Positions 49,722 to 63,100 are shown, numbered from the stretch's first letter. The stretch: 64,000 bases of DNA from Capra hircus (GCF_001704415.2 NC_030820.1:41894036-41958035), one strand, 5' to 3'. Notes: generated from the letters alone by a model not told the origin. Numbers and translations: made by a program.

Positions 49722-50946
49722 CCTGAGTCAGCACACGGCACAAAGGGTTCAGGTTTCACCACTGCCATAGGCCCTCCTTGACATTCACTGTTGTCATCTA
49801 TTCAAAATACCATCTTTCCAACTCACAAACACAACTCCAGACACACAATCCCTGATGTGTTCTCACAAATGCCAGGAAAGGGAGGAGCAGACATCAGCCC
49901 TACCTGGCAGGACAGCGGTGTCATGTGGACTGAGTCAGTGTGGGAGGCCATGGGGGAGGCACCAAGCAAAGGCAAGCACGATCCCAGCAGACGAGCCCTC
50001 ACGACACACGGAAAAACAGACCTCACTCGCTATTGGAGCAAATCAAAGCAGGGAACAAAGTCCCGGGCAACACCATGCACAGTCAATCCACAAGGGTCGC
50101 CCACCACCAGGACCATGTGTGGACACATCCATCAGGCTTGTGACACCGGAGCAGAAGCGACCCCAGCACGTGCACTGTTCACACTCGGGTCTGGGGACGA
50201 GGAACCAGCTGTGAACAGGACTCCTGGTGCCCAGCACCCACCTTCCATCCCCATCCTGTGATTTGCACAGCAGGCTGTACACAGAGAAGCTGGCTAGTCC
50301 TCTGAGAGGCTAGAATCAACATGTTCTTCCTCCACCACACACATCCAGGTCCTTGCCTTCAGAACACTGGCGGGGGCCCAGTGAGGGAAGGAGGGAGGGC
50401 CTGGGCGGGGGAAGAGGGTGGGAGCCACAGGAGGGACGCCCAGGGCTGAGGCCCAGCCCCTTATGACTCTGGGGAAGAGTCTTCGCCCACACAGCCCATC
50501 TTGAGTTCTCACACACATTTGTTCTGAGCTCTCCTCACCCTCCTGGGGTCCCTCCCCCAAAGGCAGGTATCACCTGCTTAACAGCACAGACACCAAGGCT
50601 GGTGAGACACAGCCAGCAGCAGGGTCAAGACCTCAGCTGCTCACCCACAAATCCATCCCCACCAGAGTACACCAAGTCCCCAGGTCCCAGAGACAATCAC
50701 CACGCTTGGGGAGGTTTTTAAGAGAAAATGGCTTTACAAGGACTCATCTTCCCCGCGGCAAATTCAAGGCCTAGCCCAGGTGAGGGTGTTCTGGGACGGC
50801 ACCACACCTCCAGGACCAGCGGGCGTCGGGGGAAGGGCATCCATGTGCCTCCAGGCCCAGGGGTGGCACATGGGGTGACAACGGGCTCCAGGTAACAGCG
50901 GGCTCCAGGTGACAATGGGCAGAGGGTGACAGCAGGCCTAAGCAGA

Positions 50947-51147
50947 CTACAGGCGGAGTCTGCACAGGTAGGGGGCCCTGAAGGAGCCCAGGTAGAGGTG
51001 CCCATTGTGTTCATGCGCCTCACTCACGTAGGTGACCACCTGCCCTTCGGGGTCATGCAGACTCCTCCGGAAGGCCCCGCTATCACTGAGCTCCAGGACA
51101 AGGCTGTAGCGCGGTATGAATTTCATCACCGTCTCTTGGCTGAATAG
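50947..51147 (-). CDS. APMAP: APMAP last coding exon with stop
   Basis: 201 nt after a TTGCAG acceptor. Encodes LFSQETVMKFIPRYSLVLEL, SDSGAFRRSLHDPEG, HEHNGHLYLGSF and ends LCRLRL followed by TAG. The human protein as I recall it continues for three more residues, so the stop appears to replace a Gln codon. Confidence 0.96.
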   Translation of the reverse strand, partial: LFSQETVMKFIPRYSLVLELSDSGAFRRSLHDPEGQVVTYVSEAHEHNGHLYLGSFRAPYLCRLRL

Positions 51148-54100
51148 CTGCAATGGAAACACAGAGCAGAGAGAGTATGGCAGGGCAGGTGTAGCCCCTG
51201 GAGTCCAGACAACAGGCCCACCTGGAGACCCGCAGCTGGGCACCCAGTCCTGTCACCTGCTGGGCGCATCCCATCTGCACTGTCCCCCCGCTGAACCACC
51301 TCCCCACCTGCCCCCCTCCACACAAGAGTGAGACTGCCTTTTTTTAATATTGGTCCCAAAACATTTAGTCAAAAAATGGCTTGTGGGGCTGAGCAGGGTA
51401 GGTGTGTGCAGGGGTTGCCCAGACCAGGAGTCAGTCTGAGTAGGGAGCATCCACCCTGGAGGAGAGGCCATGGCTCCAAGCAGGGGAGATGGTGTCCTGC
51501 AGTGGGGCAGCCGGCACAGACCACGGGCCCCAAGGGGAGAGCAGGCCCCTACACGTGGCTGGGAGGAAGGAGAAGGGCTGGCCTGGGTACCAGAGCCCTA
51601 ACCAGGGCCGTGTGATGCTGGGGACAAAGGCTACAAATGTGGACACCAGGGGAATCCGATCAAACAGGCATGAGGGAGCACGGGACCCAGGTTTCTCACC
51701 CTTAGAGAAAGGAAGTACCAACACGGATGGTAAGAAGAGGCATAGATCCTGTGGTGTTGGACCAGAAACACCAGTATTACTTAGAGTTTTCAGTTTAAAG
51801 GAACAGATAAAGATATATGAATGTTTAAGTACAAAGGTCTGCCCATGAGCACGTGCGCAGACTCATTCAGGAACCGCCGCCTGGCACCTTCCAGGACCTT
51901 AGGTTACAAACAGTTCAGTACCAGTAATTGGTACTGGCACTGGGACATGGGCAGGATCCCACGGAGGGCATGATGAGGCTCCGGGGAGGCAGGAAGAAGG
52001 GGCACCTAAACCACTCGAGGAAGAGCCAAAGGCTGGGCGTCCGGGGGAGAGCAAGAGGGACAAGCAGGACAGAGGCCCAACAGGTCATGATGGTGAGGGT
52101 GACAGTTCCAGACGAGGAGACCAGGAGGGAAAGAGTCAGAGGGCTCAAAGATGTAAATTTACATTTTAAGCCGAAGGATAAGTGTAAAGAAGTCACTGAA
52201 AGCATCAGATATCATAAGCAGAATTAGAATTTTTAGAGCTTTCACAAGGGTCAAAGAAACCCACAGTGAGATGCAGTTTCATTTTGTTTCTTGAAATCAT
52301 AGTTTTTATGTTTACCTTAAAAATCACTTTTTTAAGAAAAGGCCTCTCGGATAAGAAATCCAACATGGAGAAGCCAGGATTGGCGCGGATGGCCGCCATG
52401 CTGACCCAGTACCCCCCGGAGCTGCTGGCTCGAATGTTGTCCGGGAAGCCAGGCAAATTCTCCACAAACACGTCAGCCCCTCCCTTCATCAGGCCAGACA
52501 CGTAGAACCTGAAAAAGTCAGCCAAGCAGGCAATGAACAGCAGCCCCCCAAAACAAAAAACTGGAGCCAAACACCAAGGCATCCATCATGAACGAGGGCA
52601 CTTGATGCAATGGCCCGCTGCAAGGGCCTCAGAGCCCTGGGTCCAGCGAGAAGCAGGGACGGGAACTGGGCCGGGCCAGGACCGCAGTCAGCGTTCTGCC
52701 AAGACTCTCCCGGCCCGCAACACTCAAGAAGGCTGAGGGAAAGAGAGAAGACAACTCTCCCCTCACAAAGGACCAGCCTCTGCCGCGCTCCAGGCTCTGC
52801 AGCAGGCCTCTCACACCGGCCCCGCCCCGCTTCTCACCCAGGCCCCCAGGCCCCACCCCACCCCTCACACCCGCCAGCTCACGCACCTCCTGATCCTCAC
52901 CATGGCCAACTCCGCCACCAGGACAAAGTCCTCCGCAGGAGACAGCTGCACCCCATTGGGGATCCGCAAGTGGTCCAGCAAAACCTTCACCTCCTTGGTT
53001 TGGGTGTCGTACTCCAGCAGGCTGCAGGCGCCAACGCAGAGGGTCACATGGGGCATCTGGGAGCCCTGCTGGGCTGGAGTGGAGCCCTTGGCCAGGGCCT
53101 GTGCAGGGGCACTTGGCCTGCACTGGAGCGGCAGGGCCCCCATCCTCCACTCAGACCAGTTCCAGGCTGGCCCTGGAGGGCCACCCAGGCAGCCCCCTCC
53201 AGACAAGCCCACGGTCAGTTCTCTCGCTGACCTGGGCACCAGCTCACACCAGGTGGGTCACCATGGCTCCAGCCTCACAGGAGTTGAGGTTCCCCGCCAA
53301 GTGCCAGACCACCCCCCACACCCTCAGATGGCCTGGCTGTTCTTAGCTTCATTTCTCCAAAGAGAAGTGAGAACATCTCGTTGCCCATTTGTGTCCACCA
53401 CCTATTTCCAGGAAACATTAAGATCCTCCCTTAAAAACTGAGCAGATGCTCAGAAACACCCACCAATTCCTGGGCGTGATATACTCTCCAACGTCATCCT
53501 GCCCATCTACCGCTTCCCTGGGCAGATTCAGGACACTCACCGCCCATCATCCGTCCCCTCCATCAACAGGAGCAGATAATCTCGTCTTTGCCATTTGCTG
53601 CTAGAATCCGTAAAGTAAATCTTCCTCCCGTCCCGAGTTACTGTAAGATCGTTCAAGAAGGACATTTTCCTCCCCTCAATGGGGGTCTCGGAGGACAGCA
53701 GCAGTTTTACTTCACCTGAGGGGATGGGAAGGAAGAAAAGGAAAGACAGGAAGAAAGAAAGAAGAAAGAGGGGAGACTTGCTTTCATTCTTAGAACCTGT
53801 AGCTCAATAGTTTCAAACTATTAACCAACCTAACTTATTTAAAAGGAAAAACTAAGGGAGCCTCCCCACTCTCTATGTCAGAAGATGCAGTACTTGGCAC
53901 AGTGTTCCCCTCCTTTTCTATTCAGGGATGAACTCTTTAGAACAACCCCACTCAAGGCAGAATCCTCCCTATGGTCGAGGAACTCCTTTCCCCAAGACCA
54001 ACTGACTTAAAAATCTGCCAAGAGTCTGGGGTTAATAAGCAATTTTCTATTTGAGAGAAATACAGTGCTCCCCTCACCTGCTTTTAAATGTGAAAAGCAG

Positions 54101-57100
54101 GAGTAGTAGTAAGTCTTTCCAGACTATAGCACAGACACTCATGGAGTGCTTAGTTCTCTTTACGTCCAACCCCATTTAAACGCCAACAACGATCCCCCAA
54201 GGCAGGCCCTCCTGTCAGCCCTACTCTGTGGTGAGGCAAGTGGACTCAGAGGCTGAGTAACTGGCACACGCCAGCATCCAGCAGAGTGGGGGCCACCCAG
54301 AGGCCCTGTGCACCACCCATGAGGACAACTCCTCCCTCCATGTGACCCTCCCCGTTAAGCACACACAGCAATATCACACACAGCACTAGTCCACAGGACA
54401 CCATGACCAGTCAGGGGAGGGAAACAGCAGAAGCAGCTGGAGGAAGGAAAAGTACAAAGACAAGAGATGAAGGGGAAGGAAAAAGAGAAGACTGAGAAGC
54501 AGAAAACAAACAGGGAGCCCAGACGGACACACAGAAAAGTGAAGACAGGAAGAGGAGCCTCACACCCTCAGAATGAGACCTTCTGGGACCCGGTGGTCAG
54601 GGGAGAGGAAGGTATGAACCTGAGGCAGGCTCGAGTGAGGAGCCACACGACGTGAATACTGGTGCTCTCTGCAGGCAAGACCTTCAGTACCATTCGGTAT
54701 GTAAGAAAAATACCAGGGTCTCCGGTAGGCTGTACTGAACAAGTTCTACTAAATCCATTTATAAATAAATACACATGTTGTTTAAAAGATCCGCAGTCAT
54801 CACAGAAGGAAGCAAGTTACTGGCACGTACGTTTCCAGGGATTTACTTCAAACAGCCCTTTGTACGCATCAACCACAAAAAGGGTCCCGTTGGGCCCAGC
54901 CCGGATGCCTAGGGGTCTCCCACAAGCAGGCTCGTCATCTCGGGTTTCTAGGGAAACAGACAGGAATCAGTGGCTGGCCCCAGATTCTGCCTGAGGCCCA
55001 TCAGTGTCCAATCACCTCATCTATCCCATCCTAAAGCGGCATCTTGCTGCAGAGAACAAAACTGACCATGGCATCAGGGACCGACTCAGCCCCCACCGTG
55101 TCCCTGGCCCTGAGAGCTTAGGACGACTGTCCAGTCTGTCCAGAGGGCCCACCGGAGAGTCAGGATGTGGACACACGCACAGCAACTGGAGCTCAAGAAT
55201 CACGCTCACATCAGCATTTGGAGACTCAAACAGTCAGCGCAGGCATAGGCCCCGCCCCCAGATCCCCCAGCAGGCACAGGCCCCACCCCCAGATCTCCCA
55301 GCAGGCACAGGCCCCACCCCCAGATCTCCCAGCAGGCACAGGCCCCACCCCCGGATCTCCCAGCAGGCACAGGCCCCACCCCCAGATCCCCCAGCACTCC
55401 AGGAGTGGGGTTGAAGCCCCACAGCTGGACCTGAATGCTGTGCCCATCCAAGGACATGGCAGGGTCCCTCCACCCATCATAAAGGAAAAGCTACCATATT
55501 ACTCCTTAGATCCATTCTCCTGCTCTACCTATATTCTTTTTAAACCTGTGGCAGAGCATATTTAGTGCTGGGCACTCACTGCAGGGCACTTACCACAGGG
55601 TGCTTACTGCAGGGTACTTACTAATGAGTGCTTATTGCAGGGTGCTTACTATTGAGTGCTCACTACTCAGTGCTTATTGCAGGGTGTTTACCAGAGTGCT
55701 TATTGCAGGGTGCTTACTACAGAGTGCTTATTGCAGAGGGCTTACTGCAGGACCCTCATTGCAGAGGGCTTACTGCAGGACCCTCATTGCAGAGGCACTT
55801 AACATGCGTGCTTACATTAGGATGCTTACTGCACTTATGGCCACAATACGGAGTGGGAAAAGCAAGTTAAATACTCATATGCAGAGTATGATCCCATCAC
55901 TTACAACCATGTGTGGGTGTGAGTCCATGAACAGAAAGAGATCTGAACAGTTATTCATTACACTGTTAACAAGTTATACCTGAGAAGACTGTAGGTGAGT
56001 TTTACTTTCTTCTTTGTGCTGTTCGCATTTTACTATAAAAATGCATCATTTTTACAAAAACATTCTAGCTCATAACAAAAGGATAGTAAGTCTGTGCTAC
56101 TAGTGCTTAAATAGTGAGTTTCTAAAACCTGAGGGACCTAAGGGTAATTCACTCTGGATGACAGGCTGAGGTCCCTGGTAGGCTAGTGTGGGAATGCACT
56201 TCGGCACCTGAGGAACAAAGCCTAGTGCCTCCCACAGCAGCTCTGGGGTACGTGCTGAGGTGAGGGGTGTGAGGGGTCTGGAGGGAAAGTATGACCACAG
56301 GGGCCTCAGCTGGGCAGCGGGGCTCTCCTCTTCCGAAGACCTGACTTCCAGGAAACACAGCTCCTCTCAGCACCTTCCTTGGGTGCCTGGAAGAGACACA
56401 AAGGCGGTCACCAAAACTTACTGCACGGGCCTGAGCCAAATCGAGCAATGGTCTCTACTTCACCATTTTCAAGCTTTACAACTCGGCCATCTGCTGTACC
56501 CGTAAACATCACATCTGTTCAAAGACAAGAAGGAGTAAGGGTGTTACTAGGTTAGCCTAAGAACTATGCTCTCACCACCACCACCAACAGAGGTGGCCAG
56601 TCTGTGCTTTGTCTCCAGAGAGGAAATGGCAGTTTTGAAAATGAAAGCAAGTGGTGTCTGGGGCCAAAAGCCTTAACACATGCAGCAATAACGCCATAAG
56701 GGCCTTGGAACCAGCATGGGCGTGACCCTGAGGCTGGAGCAAGGGCACAGCAGACACCAGTCAGAGATAAAAACAGGACTTTCTACCCTCAAAGAAGCGG
56801 GAACCCTCAGGCTGATGCTCAGCGCTTGGGTCTGGTCACATCTGCCTCATGGCAGTGTCTAATTGCAGAAGGTGACTATCCAACCAAAGGGAAACAACTG
56901 CTGGGAAGGCCCCCGGGTGTAAAATCAAGTGCTCAATTCAGCAGCACGTATACTAGAACCAGAACCACGCAGAACTTGCAATGATGTGCAAATTCATGAA
57001 ATGCTCCATATTCTTAAATGTAAATATTGCAAACTCTAGGGGAGCCACTAAAAAAAGTATTTAAAATAAGTATAACTGATAGGTAAAGAATGGACAGAAA

Positions 57101-60100
57101 AGAGAATCATATAAGATGCTCAACTGAACTACTGAACACCCAAAGTGGATGAGAAAATAAGGAAGAAAATAACATAAGCAATGAATAGAAAACAGTAACA
57201 AACATGGGAGAGAGTAATCCAACAACAGCTGACCCTTGAACAGCTGGGGGTTAGGGGGCGTCAACCCTCTGCACAGTCAAACATCTGTGGATAACTTTAT
57301 GGTCAGCCCTCACATCCTCAAGGTCCTGAATCTGCGAGGTTCTGCATCACAAGATTCCAGACCCACGGATTTAAGCAACTGTGGATGGAGCAGTACTGCA
57401 GAATGTGTTCAATGGAAAAAAATCCATGTTTAAGTGAACCTGAGTTGTTAAAGGATCAACTGTATATCAATTACCATCTTAAACGTTAATGGAATAAAAA
57501 CCTCAATTAAAAGACAGAGATTGTCATTGAGTGTATTAGCAAACAAGACGCAACGAAATGCAGTCTGTAAGAAGCTCCCTTTATATATACAGACACATAG
57601 AGATGAAAAATGAAGAGGTAAAGAAAAATACACCACACTAACACTAATTAAAAGAAAGCTGCAGGGCTAGGAACATGATCAGGGATAAAGAAGCCCATCA
57701 GGTAACAACAAAGGTCAACTGTAGAGAAGACACACAGTCCTTAACATGTATGTGCCTGGTAATAATTGTCAAAATACATGAGGCAAAACCGATACAACTG
57801 CAAGGAAGCACAGGAATCCATGATTAGAGGAGAAGACCTCAGCATCCCTCCCTCAGAAATGGAAAGACCCTGATGAGCAACAAGATACGACTGCACAGCA
57901 CAGTCACAGAACAGGGAGCTAGCTGCAATGTCCTGGGCTAAACCACAATGAAAAATAACACGGAAAAGAATGTACATATACGTATAACTGAGTCACTTTC
58001 ATACACAGTGGAGATTAACACAACACTGTAAATCAACTATATGCCAAAAAATATATAAAAAATTAATGGACAGATCCTGCCAGTAGAAATTACCCTAACT
58101 GAAGCCACCACAGTGAGAAGCCTGTGCCCTGCAACAAAAAGTAGCCCCCACTTGCCACAACTAGACGAAAACCCAGGACAGCCAAAACCAATAAATAAAT
58201 AAGAAAATCAATAAAGACACAGCTGAACTCAACAGCACCATTGCTTAACTGGTTGACACCCTTCAACACCTCATCCAACAAACAGCAAAATATTTTTTCT
58301 TGAGTTCACATGAAACATTCACCAAGATAGACCACATTTGGGGCCATAACATATGCCTTAATAGATTTAAAAGAACAGAAATGATACAATATCTGCTCTC
58401 ACACCAACATGAAATTAAACTAGAAATCACTAAAAGAAAGAGAGCTGAAAATCCCAAAATACTCAGAGATTAAACAACACACACTTCTAATTAACACATA
58501 GGTCAAAGAAGAAATCACAAGAGGAATTACAAAACATCTTGAACTAAGTTAAATTGAAAACGTAACTTATCAAAAATTTCCTGGAGGAAGAGAAAACAGT
58601 GCTTAGAAAGAAAGTTACAGCATCAAAGACACATATTAGAAAAGAAAGAGACCTAAAATCAGTCATCTAAGCTTCCATCTTTGGAAGCTAGATAAAGAAC
58701 AAAGGAAACCCAAGGTAAGCAGAGGAAAGAATAAAAATTAGAGCAGATATCAATGAAATTGAAACAAGAAATCAATAAACAAAAATCAACAAAACCAAAA
58801 GTTGGTTCTTTGAAAAAATCAATAAAATAAATAATCCTTTAGCTAGGCTAACAAAGATAGAAACTACCAGTATCAGAAACGAAAGACCCCCGCCCTGGGC
58901 ATTAAGAGGATACCAAAGAAATACTATGAACAACTCTAAGTCCACAAATTTGATAATGTAGATGAAACAGTCCGATTCCTTGAAAGACACAATCTACCAA
59001 AACTCATACAAGAGACAATTTGAATAGGTCTGTATCTATTGAAGAAATGAATCAATAGTTAATAACCTTCCAAAACAGCACCAGGCTGAGATGGGTTCAC
59101 TGATGAATTCTACCAAACATTTAGGAAGGAAAAAATGGTACCAACTTTCTATAATCTCTTCCAGACAACAGAAGGAGAGGAATACTTCTGAATTCATTCC
59201 ATGAAGCCAGCATCACTTTAATACCAAAACCAGATAAAGTCATTTCAAGAAAACTACACACCAATATCTCTCAAGTCCAAAGATGTGAAAATTCTCAATA
59301 AAATATTAGCAAATCAAAACCAAAATGTATAAAAGGAATTACACACCCCAACAAAATGAGATTTATCCCAAGTATGTAAGGCTGGTGTAGCATCTAAGTA
59401 ACCCATAATATTAGAAGACAAAAGAAAAATTACATGAACTTATCAACAGATGCAGAAAAAGTATTGACAAAAATCCAACACCCATTTCATGATAAAAACT
59501 TATAGCAAATTAGGAACAGAGGGGAACTTCCTCAACTTGATAACGAATATCTACAAAAAAACTACAGTTAACATCATACTTAATGGTGAAAACTAGAAGC
59601 TTTCTCACTAAAATCAGGAACAAAGCAAGGATGTCCCCTTTCATCACTTCTTTACAATACTGGGCTGAAAGTTCTAGCTAATGCAGTAAGACCAGAAGAG
59701 GATATAAAAGGTATAGATAAAACTATGTTCATTTGTAGATGACATGACTGTCTATGTAGAAAATCTCAAAGAATCAACAACAATAAGTCTTGGAAACTAA
59801 TAAGCAATTATAGCAAGGTTGCAGGATACAAAGATAATATACTAAAGTCAATCAGTCTCCTATATGCCAACAATGAACAAGTGAAATCTGAAATTAAAAT
59901 CAGAGTATCAGAAGGTGTTTCACTACCTTCCAAAAAGAATGAAATATTTAGGTCTAAATATAATGAAATATATACAAGATCTAGATGAGAAAAACCATGA
60001 AATTCAGATAACAGAAATCAAAGAACTTAATAAAGGGAGAGACAGTCCATGTTCACGGATTAAAAGATACAACATTGTCAAGAGGTCAGTTCTTCTCAAC

Positions 60101-63100
60101 CTGAGCTCTAGATCCCAGAGCGATCCCAGTGCTATTTAAATGATCCTAAACCTTACACGAAGAAGCAAAGATCTAGACGAGCCAACGCGATTCTGAAAGA
60201 GAACAAAGTTGGGGGCCGTACACCACTTGACTTCAAGACTTACTATAGGGACTTCCCTGACATTCAGCAGTTAAGACTTCACCTTCCAACGCAGGGGCCA
60301 CAGGTCCGGTCCCTGTTCAGGGATGCCCCTTGGCCAAAAAACAAACAAACAAAAAAAACCAGAAGCAATATTCAATAAAGACTTTAAAAAAAAAGTTACT
60401 ATAAAGCGACAATAACGAAGCCAATGTGGTAAAGGCACAAGAACAGACAAACAGATCAGTGGAACAGAACACAGAGCCCAGCAGCAGACCACAGCTCACC
60501 TCTAACCAAAGAGCAAAGGTGATACAGTGAGGGACAGACGGCCTCTTCAACAAATCTCGCTGAAACAGCTAGACATCCACACGCAAAGAGATGGACCTAG
60601 ACACAGACCCTACACCCTTCACAAAAACTAACTCAACACGGATTTCAGACCTAAACATCAAACACAAAACTACAAAACTCCTAGAAGACAAAAACGGAGA
60701 AAACTGAGTTGACTTTGCGTATGGTGATGACATTTCAAATACAACACCAAAGATATGATCCATAAAAGAAAGAACTGATAAGCTGGGCTTCATTAAAACT
60801 TAAAAACTTCTGCTCTGAGAAAGACACTGTCTAGAGAATGGGAAGACAAGCCACAGACTGGAAGAAAGTATCTGCAAACAATGCATCTGATAAAGGACTG
60901 GCATCCAAAATATACAAAAAACTCTTTAGATTCAACAATAAGAAAATGGACAATCCAATTTTTAAAATATCCCAAAGACTTAAAACACCTCACCACAGAA
61001 GATCTACTATGATGGAAAACAAACACATGAAATGATGTTCCACATCATATATCATCAGGGAACTGCAAATTAAAATAGCCATGAGCTACCACTTCACACC
61101 TATTAAAACGGCCAAAATCCAGAACACTGACAGTGCCAATCACCAGGGGTATGGAGCTACAAGAGCTCCCACTCATGACTGCGGGCGGGGGAGGGGTGGG
61201 CTGCAAAACAGTACAGCCACTTCTGAAGACAGTTTGGCAACTTATAAAACTACACAAGGTGAATGGAAAAATGAACTATGATACATCCAGGCAATGGCAT
61301 ATTATTCGCTAATAAAAAGGAATGAGCTATAAAGCTGTAAAAAGACTTGTGAATGTGCAAGCCGCTCAGTTGTGTCTGACTCTGCAACCCCCATGGACTG
61401 CAGCCCACCAGGCTCCTCTGTCCTTGGAGATTCTCCAGGCAAGAACACTGGAGTGGTAGGCTTCCCTTCTCCAGGGATCTTCCCAACCCAGGTCTCCCAC
61501 ACTGCAACCGTCTGAGCCACCAGGGAAGCCCAAGAGTACTGGAGTGGGTAGAACCGTAAAATGCATAACGTAAGTGAAAGAGGTCCATCTAAAAGACTGC
61601 CTGATGTGCGATTCGAACTCTAAAGCATTTGGGAAAGGCAAACCTATGGAAACAACAAACAGACCAGCGGCCGCCAGAGGCCTGGGGGCAGAGTGGACGA
61701 AGAGGCTGAACACAGCGGATTTCAAGGGGCAGTAAAAATTCTCTGTGTGATGATCTAATGATGGATACATGTCATTAAACATTTGTCCAAACCCGTAGAA
61801 CATACACACCAAGAGTAAACCCTAACGTAAACTATGGACTCCGGTGATGATGATGTGACAAGGAGGAGTTGTCCAATGTACTCTCAATAAATGTACCATC
61901 TTGGGGGAGATGTTAATAATGCGGCAAGTAGGGGGTAGAGGATATATGGTAAGTTTCTGTATCTTCCCCTCCATGTTGCTGTGACTCCGAAATTGCTCTA
62001 AAAAGTAAAGTCTAAATGATGTTCATTGGTGACCCCTCTCCTGGCACCTTCTGAGGTGAGTGCCTCTCTCTACTGTCAGCAGCAGTGAGCCCAGGTGCCC
62101 TCATGCAGTTCACACCTGCAGGGGATAACCAGAAATGTCACCAAAGGACAAGCAGAGAAAAGAGAAAAGGAGGTGTGGTGACAGAGCAAGATAAGGCATC
62201 AGGCCCAGTGGAAAAGACAAAGAAAGCATTCTCTGGGAGACCTGAGGGCGCGGCGGGGGGAGGAATCACTGGGACTCCTCAACATTCCAATTTTAAACGT
62301 CAGTACTAGATTTCTTAACCAAAACCACGAAATTTGTGAAATTAATAAACATCAATGTCTTTTTAAGAGAAACACAAAACTTAATCACAAAATGCCCATC
62401 TCTCCTGAGCAATTCTCACTCTGCCAGACAAAAGCAACAACCAACTACAGAAACACCCAGTCCTCAGGCCGGCCAAAGAGCAAGGCTGGGAAAGGCAGGC
62501 TGGTTCACAGCTTCGGAGGTGGAGGCACGGGCCTGACAGGCCTTCAGAAGGAAACGGAAGCATGGCAGCCACCCATGGCCGTTCCACCGCGCTCTGGGGT
62601 GATGGCCAGCAAGCTGAGGTAACAAACAAGACGCAGGAAATCCTCACGTCTCAATCCTCGCCTACCTCTTCACTAACCGTATCTTTTGACTCCTAAGCTT
62701 AATTCTCATTCTAACAGACAGGAAAGGCCTGTTCCAGGTTGCTACAGACTCAAGAATTAGAACCAGATCCTCTTCTAGTCTGGAGGTTCGGGCAAGTCTG
62801 AAGCAGATGGTTACCCTTAAATGTACCCACCAAGGTGACCGTTAAAAAAAGTGGAAATACTGAGAACAGTTCCTGTTCTTGCCAAAAATGCAATCTACAC
62901 AAAGACAACCTGTGCTACATCAAGTAACACCTACTCAATTGTGACAAAGGAACTAAAACACCAGTGTCCACGCTTTTTCTTTCTCCTTTCCTTTTAAATG
63001 GTCCAACAGTTTGAGCAGAATAAAGCTTATTAGACAGGAACTCAAAATCACCCAGTACTACAACAGCCTGCAACTCAGAGAGGCAAGAGGCTCCCTTGGG

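Larger units (their letters stand above)
49160..50946 (-). other. APMAP: APMAP 3' UTR / intergenic stretch (extent uncertain)
   Basis: Sequence downstream of the APMAP stop. No coding exon is seen. An AT-rich block at 49150-49360 ends in a plausible poly(A) signal on the - strand, so the 3' UTR could be as long as 1.8 kb. A 13-base G run lies at 49709-49721. Without transcript data the end cannot be fixed. Confidence 0.4.
53022..54830 (-). other. APMAP: APMAP introns 6 and 5
   Basis: Intron 6 (53022-53540) and intron 5 (53716-54830). Intron 5 has a purine-rich stretch (53725-53775, and again near 54420-54560) and a MIR fragment near 54127-54300. Nothing else is recognised. Confidence 0.75.
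57016..62012 (+). mobile_element. Degenerate L1 LINE (ORF2 and 3' end), multiply interrupted
   Basis: An old L1 in + orientation, antisense to APMAP, running from just upstream of the ORF2 endonuclease region (57016) through reverse transcriptase to the 3' end near 62012. Recognisable pieces are the endonuclease-linker region at 57465-57857, GGGTTCACTGATGAATTCTACC at about 59093, and the RT active-site equivalent Phe-Val-Asp-Asp at 59732-59743 (normally FADD). Many stops and indels make it inactive. It is interrupted by a DNA transposon, an L1 3' fragment, CHR SINEs and a Bov-tA. About 4.1 kb is L1 proper. Confidence 0.88.

Noticed and set aside
55600..55983. 127-codon frame on the + strand with repeated Leu-Tyr-Cys text
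   Set aside because: Produced by the GTGCTTATTGCAGG minisatellite in an APMAP intron.
57016..62012. Possibility of an intact L1 ORF2
   Set aside because: The frame is broken by many stops, indels and four insertions, and the RT motif is altered.
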